Shown here piece by piece: positions 35,750 to 43,863 of a DNA stretch of 59,684 nt. The notes beneath the pieces are model-generated. The model was not told the origin of the DNA and made no database searches. It was given only the letters and a program-made list of their open reading frames with translations. The position numbers and the translations under genes are program-made. The DNA comes from Williamwhitmania taraxaci (GTDB taxonomy: Bacteria > Bacteroidota > Bacteroidia > Bacteroidales > Williamwhitmaniaceae). The stretch covers positions 1 to 59,684 of the forward strand of contig NZ_FMYP01000016.1 of NCBI RefSeq assembly GCF_900096565.1. The letters are read 5' to 3'. How positions within the stretch are numbered: the first letter of the stretch is position 1; each line of letters starts with the position of its first letter.

Positions 35750-36634
35750 TTAGTTCATTTTAACTTTTTTACTGAAGTATCGGCGGAGACCGTTTGCCAT
35801 CAGGTTTAGGATTAATACCAGCATGATAAGCACTAGGGCAGTTCCGTACGCCATTGGCCGAGATTTTTCGATGTCGGTACCGCTTGTGGCCAAAACGTAA
35901 AGGTGATATGGAAGCGCCATTACCTGATCGAATACGCTCGAGGGCAATTTGGGTAGGAAGTAAGCCGCCACGGTGAACAGGATTGGGGCCGTTTCGCCCG
36001 ATACGCGTCCAATGGAAAGGATTAATCCCGTAATGATGTTTGGATAGGCAATGGGCAGCGTTACCCTTCTAACGGTTTGGAGCTTTGAGGCCCCCAGCGC
36101 ATAGCTGCCATGCCGGAACGAGTTATCCACCGACTTCAATGCCTCCTCGGTGGTTCGAATTACCACGGGTAGGGTCATTAAGCCAAGTGTCAATGAACCG
36201 GCAAGGATTGAATCGCCAAACCCCAGCGTATTTACGAAGAGCGACATCCCAAAGAGTCCGAAAACTATGGAGGGGATGCCCGCAAGGTTGTTGGTCATTA
36301 ACCGGATAAACCGCACCAGCTTCCCATTGGTTGCATACTCGTTGATGTATATACCCGACAGCACTCCAACCGGAAAGCTGAAAAGGATACTTCCACCAAT
36401 GAGGCAAAGGGTGCCGATGATTGCCGGATAAATACCTCCCGCAGTCATCCCATCCTCGGGCATCTTGGTGAGGAAATCCCAGCTGATTACCGATATTCCC
36501 TTTATCACAATAAATCCAAGAATGACAAAGAGTATACCAACCACCAGAAGGCTCATGGCGCGGAATATTCCGAAGGCAATTTGCTCGCTCCGCCGCTTAC
36601 TTTTTTGATTTTTTCTTCTCTTATCTGACATCAT
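35750..36634 (-). CDS. pstA: Phosphate ABC transporter permease PstA
   Basis: One of the two inner-membrane channel subunits for phosphate. The 294-aa protein has six membrane segments and the conserved cytoplasmic coupling loop [17 protein letters not shown] (EAA-like), with the [18 protein letters not shown] region before it. The Lys/Arg-rich start ([15 protein letters not shown]) gives the inside-positive orientation; either of the first two Met codons could be used. It follows pstC by 12 bp. Confidence 0.94.
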   Translation of the reverse strand: MMSDKRRKNQKSKRRSEQIAFGIFRAMSLLVVGILFVILGFIVIKGISVISWDFLTKMPEDGMTAGGIYPAIIGTLCLIGGSILFSFPVGVLSGIYINEYATNGKLVRFIRLMTNNLAGIPSIVFGLFGMSLFVNTLGFGDSILAGSLTLGLMTLPVVIRTTEEALKSVDNSFRHGSYALGASKLQTVRRVTLPIAYPNIITGLILSIGRVSGETAPILFTVAAYFLPKLPSSVFDQVMALPYHLYVLATSGTDIEKSRPMAYGTALVLIMLVLILNLMANGLRRYFSKKVKMN

Positions 36635-36646
36635 AATATATTCAGA

Positions 36647-37858
36647 TTACCTTTTTGCTAGCTTATTCCGCGATGATACATACTCAACGGTGAGATTGAT
36701 TATTAGCGTAATGATAAAGAGGATGCTTCCCAGGATAAATAGTGCCTGGTAGTGAAGCCCTCCCTGCGAAGATTCGCCCAACTCCGCGGCAATGGTAGCC
36801 GGGATTGTTCTTACCGGCTCCAGAAACGTATGTGGAATAACCGCAGCATTTCCAGTAACCATTAGCACGGCCATGGTTTCGCCAATTGCCCTACCTATTC
36901 CAAGAATAGCGGCCGCTGTAATTCCCGATATTGAGTAGGGAATCACAATCCGGTAGATGGTTTGCCAGCGGCTTGCTCCCAAGGCGAGGCTTGCCTCCTT
37001 CATGGCGCGAGGAGTTGTGCGCAGCGAATCCTCGGCAATGGTTATGATGGTAGGCAAGGCCATAATGGCAAGAATAATGCTTCCCGCCAAGGCCGTTTCG
37101 CCAACGGGTAGGTTGAATACTTTCTGAATAAGGGGAACAATCACCACCAATCCAAAGAAACCATAGATAACCGAAGGAATTCCGGCTAGTAGTTCGATGA
37201 GCGGCTTGAAAGTATTCCTCACTTTCGAATCAGCAATCTCGGCCATATAGATAGCCACCGCCAGTCCTAAAGGAAGGGAGAGCAGTATTGCCCCAAGGCT
37301 AACCCACAGAGTTCCTAAGAGCAGCGCCAGAATTCCAAATTGTGCCGCGGGTTCGGCCGTAGGATACCACTCCTTCCCTAGGAAAAACTCCTTCCCCGAA
37401 ATGTTTACCGGTTCAATCACTTTCCCTTTAAAACCTGCCTTGATATAGGTTTTTGGCACAAAGGCAATCACTCCGGTAAGGCTGTCGGTAAGATTACTGA
37501 CACAGGCGGGTAGATTCTCGAGGTTTTCGCCAATTTGCTCATCGGAATAGTATGTGCTTACATCCTCCATCCGAAGCAGAATGATGGAATCTTTCTTCCC
37601 GCTCATTGACTCCCAGTTGGTAATCTCCTGGTCGAATATCTGCATTACATGCTTGGAATCGATTTTGGTGATAGGATTCGATTTATTTACCACGAGCACA
37701 TAGCTGCTTTCTATTGGACTTTGACTGAATAAACCAAACCCCTCCTTGAAAAGAAAGACAACAATAAGAAGCACCGTAAGGCTGGTTATACTCCCGCTGA
37801 GCGCAAGGATGCCCTCGATGATCTTCTCAAATAGGTTTTTACGGAATGACTTTGTCAT
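36647..37858 (-). CDS. pstC: Phosphate permease PstC with a PstS-lobe-like insertion
   Basis: The second channel subunit of the Pst complex. The 403 residues exceed the usual 300 or so because about 115 residues (47-163) lie between TM1 and TM2, on the periplasmic side. That part resembles lobe 2 of the PstS gene next door: VVNKSN...IFDQEITNWESMSG corresponds to VVNPSN...IFIGKIKNWKEVGG, and TGVIAFVPKTYIK corresponds to KGAIGYVGLAYIS. The phosphate loop SSGT is replaced by DVSTYY, so it need not bind phosphate. The rest has the coupling loop LALGASRWQTIYRIVIP. The domain could dock PstS or act as a sensor. Confidence 0.9.
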   Translation of the reverse strand: MTKSFRKNLFEKIIEGILALSGSITSLTVLLIVVFLFKEGFGLFSQSPIESSYVLVVNKSNPITKIDSKHVMQIFDQEITNWESMSGKKDSIILLRMEDVSTYYSDEQIGENLENLPACVSNLTDSLTGVIAFVPKTYIKAGFKGKVIEPVNISGKEFFLGKEWYPTAEPAAQFGILALLLGTLWVSLGAILLSLPLGLAVAIYMAEIADSKVRNTFKPLIELLAGIPSVIYGFFGLVVIVPLIQKVFNLPVGETALAGSIILAIMALPTIITIAEDSLRTTPRAMKEASLALGASRWQTIYRIVIPYSISGITAAAILGIGRAIGETMAVLMVTGNAAVIPHTFLEPVRTIPATIAAELGESSQGGLHYQALFILGSILFIITLIINLTVEYVSSRNKLAKR

Positions 37859-37873
37859 CTTTTACGTTTAAAT

Positions 37874-37919
37874 GGGTATAACCATTGAGGCATTTAAAGC
37901 CCCAATGGTTGTAATACCC
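37874..37919 (-). promoter_or_regulatory. Intercistronic hairpin between pstS and pstC
   Basis: A long inverted repeat (GGGTAT with ATACCC outside, AACCATTG with CAATGGTT inside) in the 74-bp gap. There is no T run, so it looks like an mRNA-stabilising or processing hairpin rather than a terminator. It would let more PstS than permease be made, as is known for binding-protein genes. Confidence 0.6.
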
Positions 37920-37932
37920 CTATTAACAAATA

Positions 37933-38742
37933 TTACAATGGCACATATCCAATTTGCTCAACTATTTTTTGCCCCTCAGTTGAGAGAACAAAGGTGATAA
38001 ACGGTTTTACCTGAGCGCTTACCTTAGTATTGTAATAGTAGTAGAGTGGTCGGATAACCGGATAGGTTTTATTCTTTGCCGTAGCCATTGAGGGCTCGAT
38101 GTAGTTTTTCCCTTTATCAAAGGAAACCTTAATGGCTTTAACCTCCTTGCTGATGTAAGCGAGCCCCACATATCCTATAGCTCCCTTGGTTTGGCTGACG
38201 CTCTGGATAATAGCTCCGGTGGCAGGCAAATTCAGCACATCGTAGGCGAAATTTTTCTTATTCATCACATGATCCTTAAAGAACTCATAAGTGCCGGAGC
38301 TGGTTTCGCGGGAGTAAACAATGATCTTAGCATCATCCCCTCCAACCTCTTTCCAGTTCTTAATCTTTCCAATAAAGATCCCCTCGAGCTGCTCGCGGGT
38401 AAGCTGGCTTACCTTATTGCTAGGGTTTACAACCACTGCTAGTGCATCGTAGGCGGCAATAACCTCTTTGTAGGTTACACCAGCTTCCTGGAGTTTAATT
38501 TTCTCATCCATTTTTATTTTACGGGATGTTTGGGCTAAATCGCAAGTATTATCGATGAGGGCGGCAATGCCAACACCGCTACCTCCACCGGTTACTGTTA
38601 CCTTTGCACTACGGTTGCTCTTCATGAATACTTCAGCCTCTTTCTGCGATAGCGGAAGCATGGTATCGCTACCTTTAATTTTCTGGGCTTGGCCATTGAA
38701 TGCAAAGGCTAGCGCGATTAATACAACAACTAATCTTTTCAT
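37933..38742 (-). CDS. pstS: Phosphate-binding protein PstS
   Basis: A periplasmic phosphate-binding protein. The 269-aa protein has a signal peptide (MKRLVVVLIALAFAFNGQAQ) and the phosphate-site loops GSDTMLPLSQ (24-33), GGGSGVG (52-58), QTSRKIK (71-77) and SRETSSGTYEFF (144-155). Lobe 2 includes VVVNPSN and GAIGYVG. It lies 28 bp after the porin gene and 74 bp before pstC, with an intercistronic hairpin. Confidence 0.95.
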   Translation of the reverse strand: MKRLVVVLIALAFAFNGQAQKIKGSDTMLPLSQKEAEVFMKSNRSAKVTVTGGGSGVGIAALIDNTCDLAQTSRKIKMDEKIKLQEAGVTYKEVIAAYDALAVVVNPSNKVSQLTREQLEGIFIGKIKNWKEVGGDDAKIIVYSRETSSGTYEFFKDHVMNKKNFAYDVLNLPATGAIIQSVSQTKGAIGYVGLAYISKEVKAIKVSFDKGKNYIEPSMATAKNKTYPVIRPLYYYYNTKVSAQVKPFITFVLSTEGQKIVEQIGYVPL

Positions 38743-38770
38743 AGTTTTATGTTTTAGTATTTAACTCTTG

Positions 38771-40078
38771 TTAAAATTTATATTGCATTCTGAAGGTGAA
38801 TACATTGTCCTTTAAATCCTTGGTATATCCCGAAAGATTACTGCTCGTTTCGTTTTTTACCATGTCGTAGTATGCCGTTAACTTTACGTTGTTCGATACG
38901 GCAAAGACGGCTCCCAATCCTAACGTGGTATATTTAAGGTCGGCAGCGGTTGTAGCCTTCATGCCAGTGGCTGATGCTCCAACCTCGTCACCTTTAACCT
39001 TGGTGTTGGGGTCGTAGATATCGTATTTGGCAACCAAAGTAAGCGGGGTATTGGCAATGGATTGAACGAAATAAACATAGGCACCATTGAATTTGCGCAC
39101 ATAAGCGTCGGGCACGGTTGCCGGAGCAGTTACCTTGGTAAAGTCGGTGGTGGGGCTGGTAGACGATTTGCTCTGGCCGGGTTGGATACCGAATACATAC
39201 TCACCGCGCATGGTAGTTAACCCTAGAAAAGATTCCACGGTTAGCTGTGCATCGATTCCCTTATATTCCCGCTTGAGGAAGGAACCCACAGTAGTGTCGG
39301 CAGCTAGTTTTGAAAAGACTTGAACTCCGCTTGCATCGCTCATCACGTAGGCAGCCTTGGTTCCCTGATAAACACCGCCATTGTAGTAAGATAATCCTAA
39401 GCCATATCGAATAGTCTCGCTAGAGGTTGCTTTCACAATTCCGATACGCCCAATAAAATCCTTCTTCTTATCGAATTCAGGGTTGGTTCCGTTACCCGTA
39501 AAGTATCCGGCATCCACTTTAATGAAGTTCCATCTCGATACTTTTGGCATTTGGAAGGTGAGCATTCCGCCGAGGTCACGTTCGCCGGGGAAGAGCGTTT
39601 GGGTAAACCTGGCACGCTCCGGACTTTCGCGCTGCGATGATGAGTAGGCTATTTCGTATCCGAATGGACGATTAAACACACCACCAGTAATGGTTAAGGC
39701 CTGTAACCATGGATCGGTGAAGTTTATATAGGCATCCTTAATGGCTAGTCCCTTTTCGGTAACATCAAATTGCAACACGTAGTTGCTAAGGGTTCCTGCA
39801 TAGGCAAACTTTACTCGGCCGCGGCGTAGGGCAAATCGGCTATCGGTTTTAGCATCAAAATCGCCACCTGCAAAGGATTTAACACCCATCGAGTCGGCCT
39901 TTTGATACTGAAACTGAATATATCCCGAAACTTTTAACTTCTGCATATTGGTAATGACCGTATTCATCTTCTCAACATAGCTGGTTAGCGTATCAACCGG
40001 ATTGGTTGAATCCTGCGCTATAGCATTTACGGAGAATGCGAGCAAAGCAACGATGAACAGATTTAAACGTTTTTGCAT
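38771..40078 (-). CDS. Outer-membrane porin of the phosphate-selective O/P type
   Basis: A 435-aa outer-membrane beta-barrel with a signal peptide (MQKRLNLFIVALLAFSVNAIAQ), a short coiled stretch, and then the barrel beginning SGYIQFQYQ. The barrel contains RRGRVKFAYAGTLSNYVLQFDVTEKG, typical of OprP/OprO-like porins, and ends in FTFRMQYKF with a terminal Phe. It is the first gene of the pst operon, so it should supply phosphate to PstS. A Pho-box-like array lies in front. Confidence 0.9.
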   Translation of the reverse strand: MQKRLNLFIVALLAFSVNAIAQDSTNPVDTLTSYVEKMNTVITNMQKLKVSGYIQFQYQKADSMGVKSFAGGDFDAKTDSRFALRRGRVKFAYAGTLSNYVLQFDVTEKGLAIKDAYINFTDPWLQALTITGGVFNRPFGYEIAYSSSQRESPERARFTQTLFPGERDLGGMLTFQMPKVSRWNFIKVDAGYFTGNGTNPEFDKKKDFIGRIGIVKATSSETIRYGLGLSYYNGGVYQGTKAAYVMSDASGVQVFSKLAADTTVGSFLKREYKGIDAQLTVESFLGLTTMRGEYVFGIQPGQSKSSTSPTTDFTKVTAPATVPDAYVRKFNGAYVYFVQSIANTPLTLVAKYDIYDPNTKVKGDEVGASATGMKATTAADLKYTTLGLGAVFAVSNNVKLTAYYDMVKNETSSNLSGYTKDLKDNVFTFRMQYKF

Positions 40079-40108
40079 AAAGGTTTAGTTTTGCGTTTTT
40101 TCCTGATG

Positions 40109-40136
40109 CAAAGTAATACTATGCAAGTTGCTCCAA
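40109..40136 (-). promoter_or_regulatory. Promoter of the porin-pst-phoU operon
   Basis: On the minus strand TTG (40134-40136) and TACTTTG (40109-40115) are 18 bp apart, close to the Bacteroidota promoter consensus, and lie about 30 bp before the porin start. Confidence 0.55.
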
Positions 40137-40147
40137 AATTATGAAGT

Positions 40148-40196
40148 CGTTAACTTTACCTTAAGTAATAGGGTTCTAATGTTAAGATATTGTAAA
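40148..40196 (-). promoter_or_regulatory. Candidate Pho box: paired 11-bp direct repeats
   Basis: Read on the minus strand there are four TTNAC-like hexamers: TTTACA (40191-40196), TTAACA (40180-40185), TTAAGG (40159-40164) and TTAACG (40148-40153). They form two pairs with 11-bp spacing. The first pair fits the TTNACA-N5-TTNACA repeat known for Bacillus PhoP. They sit directly upstream of the -33 box, the usual place for an activator. The regulator gene is not in the window. Confidence 0.55.
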
Positions 40197-40365
40197 CAAA
40201 AGCAAGGAGGGACTTTGGAAATTGCTTACAGCACAGATATGCTAATTAAAAAGGAAAGCAATAGGCGTTGAGTTCGAAGAAGTAGATCAGTTCGAAAGCA
40301 AAACACAAGATAGAAAAAGGGTAAAACGGGTTTAATCGGAGGACAGCACCTTGCAACAGTCGCTA

Positions 40366-40797
40366 TTAACTGGTATGGTCAAACACAACCTTCCAATCGC
40401 CATCAATCTTACGCCAAATTAGGGAGTAGTAGCCGCCAAGCGTGTCTCTTTCTCTCAGTAAAGTCCATTTGCCGGTAACAAACATTTGTGTGGGGTTCAA
40501 CGGTTCATACGAAACAACCTCGAAAACAAGCTTGCCCATAGCTGCCTTGTCGGGGTACGATTTTTTATAGTTATCGAGCGTGGTTTGCCAACCCTTTGTG
40601 ATGCCACGCTTGCCCATAAACCTAAGGCTATCTGATTTCCAGTAGCCGGACATAAATCCATCAATATCGCCACTGCTCCAGCATTGCTCCTGATTATCCA
40701 TTGCCTGCTGAATAGCCAGCTTGTCGGCTTCGAAAGTGGATTTTGTGCAGCCAAAAAGCAAAAGCATTGCAGTAGAGAGAAGAATTACTTGCTTCAT
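40366..40797 (-). CDS. DUF4440/SnoaL-like lipoprotein
   Basis: A 143-aa lipoprotein (MKQVILLSTAMLLLFGCTKS, lipobox LFGC) with an NTF2-like fold. Features are IQQAMDNQEQCWSSGDIDGFMSGYWKSDSLRFMG at the start and GGYYSLIWRKIDGDWKVVFDHTS at the end, as in the DUF4440 family. These are usually small ketosteroid-isomerase-like proteins with no fixed reaction. It is upstream of the porin on the same strand, but the Pho-box gap suggests separate control. Confidence 0.82.
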   Translation of the reverse strand: MKQVILLSTAMLLLFGCTKSTFEADKLAIQQAMDNQEQCWSSGDIDGFMSGYWKSDSLRFMGKRGITKGWQTTLDNYKKSYPDKAAMGKLVFEVVSYEPLNPTQMFVTGKWTLLRERDTLGGYYSLIWRKIDGDWKVVFDHTS

Positions 40798-40984
40798 ATA
40801 AACAGGTATTAAGGAGAACCAAATACAAATCTAACAAAACCCATTACTCTTACTAATAATTTGCTGTGATTTCGCGTTTAACATTTCAAAAAGGCTCCAT
40901 AAGAAGAATCGGCCTCTATTTTCTTTTATATCTATACAGTTTTACATCAGCCGCTCAGCAAAATGAGTTTTGATGCGTTGGCTC

Positions 40985-41225
40985 TATTTTCGGGGCGTTG
41001 CCCCAAACCCCACCCACTTTTTGTCTTGACACAAAAAGTAGGCAAAAAGGTCAAGGCCTTGCTCGCTCGCTGACCCGGAAAGGTCTTGCAGGCTAAAACG
41101 TCGAAACTCGCTGCGCTCGAACAGACGCCGTTTCAACGCCTGCTTCGACCTACCGGGTGCCCAGCTGCGCGAGCTATGGCCACCCAAACTACAACCGTTC
41201 ATCGCATCTAATATACGCAGCAACG
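40985..41225. repeat. REP-like intergenic repeat
   Basis: Within the 630-bp gap between the DUF4440 gene and mnmA. It contains GGGGC-GTT-GCCCC (40992-41004), then ACTTTTTGT with its complement ACAAAAAGT (41016-41024, 41031-41039), and a GC-rich tail. The pattern of a GCCCC block followed by a repeated ACTTTTTGT palindrome recurs in Bacteroidota genomes. No gene was found in this gap. Confidence 0.65.
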
Positions 41226-41388
41226 TCGATATGATTCAGCCTCATCAGTGAGAAATGGTGGTTTCTAAAATCATATTCACAATAATAATTCGAACAAATT
41301 AAATAATGCCAACATTATTGAATGGGAGTTTAAGCGAACAGCCAAATTAGCCTACTCATTTACCAACACATTTTCGAATAGCTTTTGT

Positions 41389-41396
41389 TACCTTTG
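41389..41396 (+). promoter_or_regulatory. -7 box of mnmA
   Basis: TACCTTTG matches TAnnTTTG and ends 29 bp before the mnmA ATG. The -33 box is not clear. Confidence 0.5.
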
Positions 41397-41425
41397 CCAC
41401 CGAATTTTCGAGGAGTGAACGGATA

Positions 41426-42604
41426 ATGGGAAAAAGAGTAGTTGTTGGCCTTTCGGGGGGAGTTGATTCGAGCGTTGCAGCCTACTTGCTAAAGCAGCAG
41501 GGCTATGAGGTGATTGGTATGTTTATGAAGAACTGGCACGAAACCACCGGGCTGCTTCATGGTGATTGCCCATTTGAAGACGACCAAATGTTTGCCGAAA
41601 TGGTGGCGCGTAAGCTTGATATTCCCTTTGAGTATATCGACCTAAGCACGGATTACCGTAAGAAAGTAGTCGATTACATGTTTGCCGAATATGAGAAAGG
41701 CCGCACTCCAAACCCCGACGTGCTTTGCAACCGCGAAATAAAGTTCGATGTATTTATGAAGGCAGCTATGCGCCTCAACGCCGACTTTGTAGCCACCGGT
41801 CACTACTGCCGCAAGGATGAGATTACAAAAGATGGTGAGACATACTACCGTCTCCTTGCAGGACTCGATCCCAACAAAGACCAGAGCTACTTCCTTTGCC
41901 AGCTATCGCAGGAGCAGCTAAAATATGCCATGTTTCCCATTGGAGATTTGCTAAAGCCCGAGGTGCGCCGTATTGCAAGCGAATTGGGCTTAGCCACTGC
42001 CGAGCGGAAGGATTCTCAAGGCATATGCTTTGTAGGCAAGGTTGATCTGCCCGTATTCCTACAGCAAAAATTGGCTCCAAAGGCTGGAAAGATCATTGAA
42101 ATAGCCAAAGATTTCTATAGCAACCTGCCTCAACCGGAAGAAGGCAACCTTGCAGCCCTTGCCAAACCTATTTACTACAAACCCGAAGATGGTATGGTGG
42201 TAGGCAACCACAATGGAGCACAGTACTACACCATTGGTCAACGCAAAGGGCTGAATGTGGGCGGTAAGCTCGAACCGCTCTTTATCATTGCCACCAGCAT
42301 TGAGCAGAATGTGGTATATGTAGGTCAGGGGCAAAACCATCCCGGGCTATTCCGTTCGGCATTGCACATCCCCAACAATGAGATACACTGGATTCGTCCC
42401 GATCTTAAGATGGAAGTTGGCGAGAAGCGCGACTACCTCATGCGTATTCGCTATCGCCAACCGCTACAGAACGGTTCGCTGCATATGCGCGAAGAGGGAT
42501 TATACCAAACCTTTGAAGAACCGCAGCGCGGCATTACTCCCGGACAATTTGCCTCATGGTACGATGGCGAGGAACTGTTAGGTTCGGGTGTTATTGCAGA
42601 ATAA
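41426..42604 (+). CDS. mnmA: tRNA-specific 2-thiouridylase MnmA
   Basis: Makes 2-thiouridine at position 34 of Glu, Gln and Lys tRNAs, using sulfur from a cysteine desulfurase relay. The 392-aa protein has the PP-loop SGGVDSS (10-16) and the two catalytic cysteines, Cys101 ([11 protein letters not shown]) and Cys201 (SQGICFVGK). It also has the [21 protein letters not shown] and QSYFLCQL family signatures and a C-terminal beta-barrel with [11 protein letters not shown]. It is a complete and ordinary MnmA. Confidence 0.96.
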   Translation: MGKRVVVGLSGGVDSSVAAYLLKQQGYEVIGMFMKNWHETTGLLHGDCPFEDDQMFAEMVARKLDIPFEYIDLSTDYRKKVVDYMFAEYEKGRTPNPDVLCNREIKFDVFMKAAMRLNADFVATGHYCRKDEITKDGETYYRLLAGLDPNKDQSYFLCQLSQEQLKYAMFPIGDLLKPEVRRIASELGLATAERKDSQGICFVGKVDLPVFLQQKLAPKAGKIIEIAKDFYSNLPQPEEGNLAALAKPIYYKPEDGMVVGNHNGAQYYTIGQRKGLNVGGKLEPLFIIATSIEQNVVYVGQGQNHPGLFRSALHIPNNEIHWIRPDLKMEVGEKRDYLMRIRYRQPLQNGSLHMREEGLYQTFEEPQRGITPGQFASWYDGEELLGSGVIAE

Positions 42605-42983
42605 GAGGGAAATTCTCTACTCACCACTTTGTTAAGGCGGCGCAAGAAGCAGTTGTGTGCTAAGCAGCTGCTGCTCGCGCCTCAAGAATAGTTCAATATG
42701 CGAAGCCACGGGCTAATGTATATGGCAATTTAATCCATTCCATTAGTGAGTTTCAGCTCTGTGCAAAAAGCGTTGCATGTAGCAATATCTTCAACGTTAG
42801 CCAAACTCTAATTTATGTGCAGATCGGACATTTATCGAGCTGTCAAGCCTGAATCCGTGTGGTCTGGAGTAAATTAATCTCCATAAAACTGGAATAATAA
42901 CTCATTTGTTAAAGTTTATTTTCAAAATATGTAACATTCGGGGCTAGCTGTTCGACTAACTATCTATAAAAACAGCCTATCCT
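42605..42983. other. Intergenic, no gene seen
   Basis: About 380 bp between mnmA and the ABC transporter genes. It should carry the promoter of the transporter pair. No frame, RNA gene or strong inverted repeat was seen. Confidence 0.4.
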
Positions 42984-43853
42984 ATGATTCTAAAGATTGA
43001 TGATCTAAGCAAGACCTATGCCAACGGCACAACGGCCTTAAAGAGCGTATCGCTCGAAATAAATACGGGAATGTTCGGTTTAGTTGGCCCCAATGGCGCT
43101 GGAAAATCGACCTTGATGCGCACCCTTGCAACCCTTCAGGATGCCGACAGTGGTACAGCCTTTCTCGACGACCTCGATATGCTAAACTGCAAGCCCGAAG
43201 TGCGCAAGATATTGGGTTACCTACCCCAGGAATTTGGTCTTTACCCCAAAGTTTCGGCCGAAACGCTGCTTAACCACATTGCCGAGATGAAGGGTATCAC
43301 CTCCAAGGGCGAACGCAAGGAACTGGTGGAGCTGCTTTTTCAAAAAACGAATCTATACCAACACCGCAAGAAGAATTTGGGAGGCTTTTCGGGCGGTATG
43401 AAGCAGCGATTTGGCATTGCTCAAGCACTTATTGGCAGCCCAAAGTTGATTATTGTGGATGAACCAACCGCAGGCCTCGACCCTACCGAGCGTAACCGGT
43501 TCCATAACCTACTTAGCGAGATTGGGGAGAATGTAGTTGTAATCCTCTCCACACATATTATAGATGACGTGAAGAGTCTTTGCAACCAAATGGCAATTAT
43601 CAACTTTGGTGAGGTGCTACTAAAGGGCAAACCCGATGAAATCATCGAAATACTCAATGGCAAGGTTTATCGGAAGCTGATTGATAAGCATACGTTGGAA
43701 AGTTATAGTAACATGGAGGTAATTTCGACCCGTCTGCAGCGCGGAAAGATCGAGATTACGGTAGTAGCGGATGGTAATCCGGGCGAAGGCTTTAGCCAAA
43801 CCGAAGCTACACTCGAAGATGTTTACTTCTCGAACGTTAAAAACGCTAATTAA
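42984..43853 (+). CDS. ABC transporter ATP-binding protein
   Basis: The ATPase partner of the permease downstream. The 289-aa protein has Walker A GPNGAGKST, the Q-loop GYLPQEFGLYP, the signature GFSGGMKQR, Walker B LIIVDEPTAGLDP and the H-loop STHIIDD. The fold is of the drug/antibiotic-exporter or ABC-2 type. It is 10 bp from the permease gene, so the pair forms one exporter of unknown cargo. The last 60 residues form the extra domain seen in ABC-2 ATPases. Confidence 0.92.
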   Translation: MILKIDDLSKTYANGTTALKSVSLEINTGMFGLVGPNGAGKSTLMRTLATLQDADSGTAFLDDLDMLNCKPEVRKILGYLPQEFGLYPKVSAETLLNHIAEMKGITSKGERKELVELLFQKTNLYQHRKKNLGGFSGGMKQRFGIAQALIGSPKLIIVDEPTAGLDPTERNRFHNLLSEIGENVVVILSTHIIDDVKSLCNQMAIINFGEVLLKGKPDEIIEILNGKVYRKLIDKHTLESYSNMEVISTRLQRGKIEITVVADGNPGEGFSQTEATLEDVYFSNVKNAN

Positions 43854-43863
43854 TCCACCTGCC

